From NCBI GenBank assembly GCA_965247255.1, contig CBDFGS010000011.1, positions 434,001 to 498,000 on the forward strand: a stretch of DNA of 64,000 nucleotides. The letters run 5' to 3'. The position numbers and the translations under genes were made by a program. Each line of letters starts with the position of its first letter. Position 1 is the first letter of the stretch. This DNA comes from CBDFGS01 sp965247255. Its GTDB lineage: Bacteria > Chloroflexota > Dehalococcoidia > Lucifugimonadales > CAUZJF01. Below, piece by piece: positions 60,748 to 64,000 of this stretch. A model generated the notes under the pieces. That model saw only the letters and a program-made list of their open reading frames with translations, made no database searches and was not told the DNA's origin.

Positions 60748-60787
60748 CAGCCGCCTGCTCCGCTGTGAAAAGGGGCGGCGAGAACTC

Positions 60788-60825
60788 GAGAGCGGCTTGA
60801 TCGAGGACCGAATCAAGCCGCTCTC
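60788..60825. repeat. Perfect 14-bp hairpin near the DUF2680-like gene end
   Basis: GAGAGCGGCTTGAT, ten-base loop, ATCAAGCCGCTCTC. It is 51 bases past the stop of the minus-strand gene at 60876 and may terminate or stabilise its transcript. Confidence 0.65.
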
Positions 60826-60875
60826 TTCCGGCGCGTGGCTAGCTGTCGTTGCCGTCTACGAAGCGTCTCTGAATA

Positions 60876-61346
60876 TCAGGAGTTGAGCACGTCCGGGGGC
60901 AAGGGGGCTGCCACCGAAGAGGGGCTGAAGCCGCGCGGGCCGTGGAATCCGCGCCCGCCACGGAACTTGCCCCGATGGAACCCGATACCGCCTAGGCCGC
61001 GTAGTCGGGACCCCTGAGCCAGGAACTCGGGCCGTGACTCAAACCACTGGAGGTACTCGTCGGCCTGCTCTTGGGTTAGCTTGCCCTTCTCCACCAGCAT
61101 GGCCAGCTTGCGCTGCAACCTCTCGCTGTGGATCTCCTGCCGGACCTCGGAGATCGCCGTTTTCACAACCTCCTCGCCCAGGCCAAGTTTCGACGCCAGT
61201 CGGGCCGCAAAGCCCTGCCCCGTGGCCTCGGGTTCCGGCGCCGTTCCGCCTTCGGTCGGCGTCTCCTGCGCCAGTACGGCCCCGCCCGCCACGCCCAGGG
61301 CGAACATTGCCGACAAGAGTGAAACGATGAACCAACGCCTTTTCAT
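60876..61346 (-). CDS. Secreted DUF2680-like protein with Gly/Arg-rich tail
   Basis: A 156-residue exported protein. Signal peptide MKRRWFIVSLLSAMFALGVA then AGGAVLA-QE. The mature part has a helix pair (LGLGEEVVKTAISEVRQEIH) and LVEKGKLTQEQADEYLQWFE, the typical DUF2680 repeat, then a Gly/Arg/Phe-rich tail (GFHRGKFRGGRGFHGPRG). The strong start has AAAGGAGCG. It probably works in the envelope like small stress-adaptor proteins. The upstream site at 61392-61411 resembles the response-regulator box, so it may belong to that regulon. Inference only. Confidence 0.75.
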   Translation of the reverse strand: MKRRWFIVSLLSAMFALGVAGGAVLAQETPTEGGTAPEPEATGQGFAARLASKLGLGEEVVKTAISEVRQEIHSERLQRKLAMLVEKGKLTQEQADEYLQWFESRPEFLAQGSRLRGLGGIGFHRGKFRGGRGFHGPRGFSPSSVAAPLPPDVLNS

Positions 61347-61391
61347 TACTCGCTCCTTTCGCTATTTGGTGTCTATCACCATACCCAACGA

Positions 61392-61411
61392 GTGTTAAGG
61401 AATTTTGAATG
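61392..61411 (-). promoter_or_regulatory. Second candidate response-regulator box
   Basis: GTGTTAAGG followed 11 bases later by TTTTGAATG resembles the ATGTTAAGG repeat at 60422-60441 (8 of 9 and 5 of 9 matches). It lies about 46-65 bases upstream of the DUF2680-like gene. Confidence 0.45.
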
Positions 61412-61549
61412 CCCCCGGGATTCTTGCTGTCCGCCGGGGACCGGCCTGCCGGTCGTTCGAGCGTGCTACTATACACGCCGAAATAGACCAGTAGGTTCTC
61501 AACGTGGTCAACGCCTTCCGACCTCGATGTTTCCCGCGCCGCACTGCTC

Positions 61550-63139
61550 ATGTCTGAGTTGGTCCTAGGTTTCGCTCTGATCGCCGTCGTCCTGACGGTG
61601 ACCGCGCTGGCCTCAGGGATTGTGGAGCGTTCGCCACTCTCGTTCCCTTTCGCCTTCATCGCGCTTGGGCTGGCTCTCGGACAGTCCGGGCTCGGCGTGG
61701 TCGAGCTCGGTGCAAGGGACCAGGTCCTGGAGATCGTGGCCACATTCACCCTGAGCCTGGTGCTATTTCTCGACGCCGTGAAGCTGCAGCTTAGCGAGCT
61801 GGGCCGGCGCTGGACAGTACCGGCCCTGGTTCTGGGGCCCGGCACTGCGCTGATCATAGCTCTCGGCGCGGTGCCAATCGCGCTCCTGTTCGGCTTTCCG
61901 TGGGTCTTGGCCTTCATTGGCGGGGCCGTTCTCGCGTCTACCGATCCGGTTGTGCTCCGCGAGCTGGTCAGGGACGTCCGGGTCCCGCGGTCGGTGCGCC
62001 AGGCGCTGCAGTTCGAGGCCGGACTGAACGACATCGTCGTTCTCCCCGTGGTCCTGGTGCTGATAGCCGTTGCCAACAGGGAGGTGGACAGGGCGGGAGA
62101 GTGGGCTGTGTTCCTGGCGAAGCTGGTCATTCTTGGACCTGCCATAGGGCTGGTCATTGGCGGCCTCGGCGGTTGGCTAATGACCAGGGCGGACGCCAAG
62201 TTCGGCATCAGGCGGGAGCACCAGGCCCTGTACGGAATCGGGATGGTGCTTGGCGCCTATTCGGCCGCCGCCGCAATGGGAGGCGATGGGTTTCTGGGGG
62301 CGTTCTTCGCCGGGCTGGCCGTCGTCTTGCTCAACCAGCAGCTCTGCGACTGCTTCCTCGAGTACGGCGAGGTGACGGCCGAGATGTCGATGCTCCTCGC
62401 GTTCGTTCTGTTTGGCGTCGTCATCTCCGGAATCCTGGGGTCGGTTGACATCTGGCGGGGTCTTGGACTGGCTGCCCTGGTGCTCCTGGTTATTCGGCCG
62501 TCGGTCCTAGGGCTAGTGCTTCTCAGGGCGAGGATCAGCTGGGAGGCCCGTGCTTTCATATCGTGGTTTGGGCCGCGCGGCCTCAACTCGTTACTACTGA
62601 CGTTGTTGGTGGTCCGGGCCGATGTGGTGGAGGCTGATGGGCTACTCGGGGCCGTCGCGGTGGTCGTGCTAGCCTCCGTGACAGTCCATGGTGCCACCGC
62701 GACGCCAATCAGCGCATGGTACGGCAGGCGCACCGAGTCCGGAGAGACGCTGGCCGAAGAGCGCGAGGGTACCGCCGCGGGGCTTTTCGAGCACGAGGAA
62801 CAGGGGGCGCGGCGGATCTCGCCCAAAGAGCTAAACGAGCTTATGAAGGGGCCAGACCCGCCGGTGGTGCTGGACGTTCGCTCCCGCGCGAGGTATCGCG
62901 CAGACGACGGGCGGATTCCCGGCAGCCTGCGCGTCCTCCCGGACAGGGTGGTGGAGTGGGCGCAGGAGGCGCGCGGCGACGCTCTTTTGGTCGCCTACTG
63001 AACGTGAGCTGACGAAGCGACTAGCGCCCGTGTGGTGCAGCAGCTAAGCGAGATGGGGATCGAGGCAGCGGCCCTGGAGGGCGGCTTCGACGCCTGGCGC
63101 GCTCTGTACCCGGTGGAACCGGCTTCGGCGCCGCAGTAG
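61550..63139 (+). CDS. Cation/proton antiporter fused to rhodanese with two in-frame TGA codons
   Basis: Residues 1-400 form a CPA1-type Na+/H+ antiporter with about 12 spans: FIALGLALGQSGLGVVELGA, GGAVLASTDPVVLRELVRDV (the TDP motif) and LQFEAGLNDIVVLPVVLVLI with the transport acids. A hydrophilic linker follows, then a rhodanese domain (VVLDVRSRARYRADDGRIPG). At the active site the codons after LLVAY read TGA-ACG-TGA, then ADEATSARVVQQLSEMG and ALEGGFDAWRAL to TAG at 63139. Related rhodanese domains have Tyr-Cys-Thr/Ala-Cys there, so both TGA codons replace Cys. Decoded as Sec it is 529 residues; read literally it stops at 63001 after 483. See findings. Confidence 0.7.
63007..63045 (+). promoter_or_regulatory. 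Candidate bacterial SECIS hairpin
   Basis: Apical stem GCGCC (63024-63028), loop CGTGT (63029-63033), GGTGC (63034-63038); outer stem AGCTG (63007-63011) with CAGCT (63041-63045). The loop starts 27 bases after the first TGA and 21 after the second, within the usual 16-37 base range, and has G at its second position as bacterial elements require. Confidence 0.5.
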
Positions 63140-63147
63140 CGAAACCG

Positions 63148-64000
63148 TCACTTAGATCCTCTCGCGGAGGCGGGAGCGGAGGGCAGAAGCTCCGAACGGT
63201 GTCGCGAGACCAGATCTCTCGCGATGTGAAGGGCCCGCTTCACGTTGGTGCCCATGTACCTCGTGAGCACGTCGGCCGCCATATCGTGCCGGCCGGCGTT
63301 GAGCATGCCACGTGCCTCCGTGGAGACGGCGTATGCGCTGTCCAGCAGTTCGTCCTGGAAGCCGGACCATGTTGCCCGCACGTCGGAGACCATCGCACCG
63401 TCGAAGCCCGTCTCCATTCGGGCCAGCTTATCCAGCTCTCTGAACAGCCACCACTGGGCGTCATCGCTCGGGTCCTCACCCCCTACCGCCAGTACGTGGG
63501 GGACCGTGCCCTCGGAGAACATCGGTAGGAAGACGCCCAGGCACGGCGAGTAGAAGCAGGTCCAGTAGACGGGCAATCTGGAGCCGTCGGAACACAGGTC
63601 CGCTATCAGGCTCGCGGTGGTATTGGTCGTGACGCCATACCCGTAGTGCATGCAGATTGATCGAGGGCCGGTGATGACGTCCACGAAGGGGCTGTCCTCT
63701 TTGTCGTCCTCGTAGTAGTGGTCGCGGAGCAGCGCCACCATCGTCCAGACGTCGACTTTCCCCTTCTCCGCGGCGAGCACGGCGCACGAGCGCGCGCGAC
63801 GCTGCGGACTTCGGCCCTCGAGGCTGCGGCCCAGGTTCTGATAGGCCTGCGCAAAGTCGAATCGCTGGCCATCCGCTTCCCACCAGCCACGCTCCACGGC
63901 GAGTTGCTCTACCAGGGGTGACCGTCTTTCCCAATCGGTCCCGATCGAGTGGACGTTGCTGATTCCCAAGGTGGACTCGACGCGCTTGACTACCCACTCG
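63148..64000 (-). CDS. C69-family peptidase/secernin-like, partial (N-terminus outside)
   Basis: The C-terminal 283 codons of a larger protein entering from the right edge in an open frame (EWVVKRVESTLGISNVHSIG at the border). GISNVHSIGTDWERRSPLVE, then RGWW, is the middle motif of the peptidase C69/U34 dipeptidase and secernin group; SICMHYGYGVTTNTTASLIA and PVYWTCFYSPCLGVFLPMFS follow. The catalytic N-terminal Cys lies outside the window. Members cleave dipeptides or related amides after self-processing. It converges on the antiporter-rhodanese gene, whose extended TAG stop is nine bases away. Confidence 0.8.
   Translation of the reverse strand, partial: EWVVKRVESTLGISNVHSIGTDWERRSPLVEQLAVERGWWEADGQRFDFAQAYQNLGRSLEGRSPQRRARSCAVLAAEKGKVDVWTMVALLRDHYYEDDKEDSPFVDVITGPRSICMHYGYGVTTNTTASLIADLCSDGSRLPVYWTCFYSPCLGVFLPMFSEGTVPHVLAVGGEDPSDDAQWWLFRELDKLARMETGFDGAMVSDVRATWSGFQDELLDSAYAVSTEARGMLNAGRHDMAADVLTRYMGTNVKRALHIARDLVSRHRSELLPSAPASARGSK

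Noticed and set aside
61039..62208. 389-codon minus-strand frame
   Set aside because: Ser/Thr/Arg-rich shadow of the antiporter and DUF2680-like genes; no ribosome site.
62999..63001. TGA as proof that the antiporter-rhodanese gene is a simple pseudogene
   Set aside because: Both TGAs fall on conserved Cys codons and the domain continues in frame with good conservation, which fits recoding better than decay, though decay is not excluded.

Overview
The window joins two landscapes. Bases 1 to about 20,400 are the edge of a tailed-phage prophage. Bases from about 20,650 to the end are bacterial chromosome, GC-rich with short intergenic gaps. The host gene set suggests a heterotrophic Chloroflexota, possibly Dehalococcoidia/SAR202-like: DUF1680-type and other sugar-active enzymes, a 2-hydroxyacid dehydrogenase, an isochorismatase-like amidase, and a threonine synthase-NIL-MoaD cluster. 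No rRNA or tRNA gene is present to confirm this, so the placement is a moderate-confidence inference.

Prophage, minus-strand half (15,534 down to 1). One long, tightly overlapping operon reads leftwards from a divergent promoter/operator at 15,583-15,633. In order it holds an HTH protein, an AlpA-like regulator, small zinc proteins, a candidate RecT-like annealing protein with a PD-(D/E)XK nuclease, a coiled-coil protein, a DEAH helicase, two DNA methyltransferases, a TOPRIM primase, a MazG-like protein, and tiny genes joined by a repeated stop/start junction. It ends with terminase small subunit, terminase large subunit and portal. Structural genes, lysis genes and integrase must lie to the left, outside the window. 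One plus-strand gene (14,218-14,484) is lodged inside this operon.

Prophage, plus-strand half (15,648-20,400). An S24/LexA-type repressor is followed by modular accessory genes: a zinc protein, two small unknowns, a DUF805 membrane protein, an acidic unknown, and an adenine methyltransferase fused to an HNH nuclease. Degraded copies of the repressor's last codons mark the module boundaries. A promoter-like TATAAT and a cluster of hairpins at 20,410-20,620 may be a structured RNA at the prophage edge.

Chromosome, 20.6-48.6 kb. A cupin, two (alpha/alpha)-barrel sugar enzymes, a DNA glycosylase, nitroreductase, amidohydrolase, 2-hydroxyacid dehydrogenase and aldo/keto reductase come first. An RRM protein with a clear terminator, a PAQR/hemolysin III protein, an aldose-epimerase-like protein, thioredoxin reductase, an SDR and two methyltransferases follow. 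Then come MoaD, NIL and threonine synthase-like genes, a DUF1461 protein, MazG, an MFS exporter, RecQ, a sugar-nucleotide-type epimerase and a TIM-barrel glycosidase.

Chromosome, 48.9-64 kb. A three-gene pseudopilin operon is the most eye-catching structural locus. Its first protein is about 2,035 residues long with ten tandem repeats of about 172 residues, and all three proteins carry a related C-terminal domain. A two-component system follows, with a phased direct repeat upstream and a related site before a secreted DUF2680-like gene. Next is a sodium/proton antiporter fused to a rhodanese domain whose two active-site cysteine codons are both TGA, with a hairpin at the right distance to be a selenocysteine insertion element. 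I consider this candidate double-selenocysteine rhodanese the strongest novel observation. A C69-type peptidase runs off the right end.
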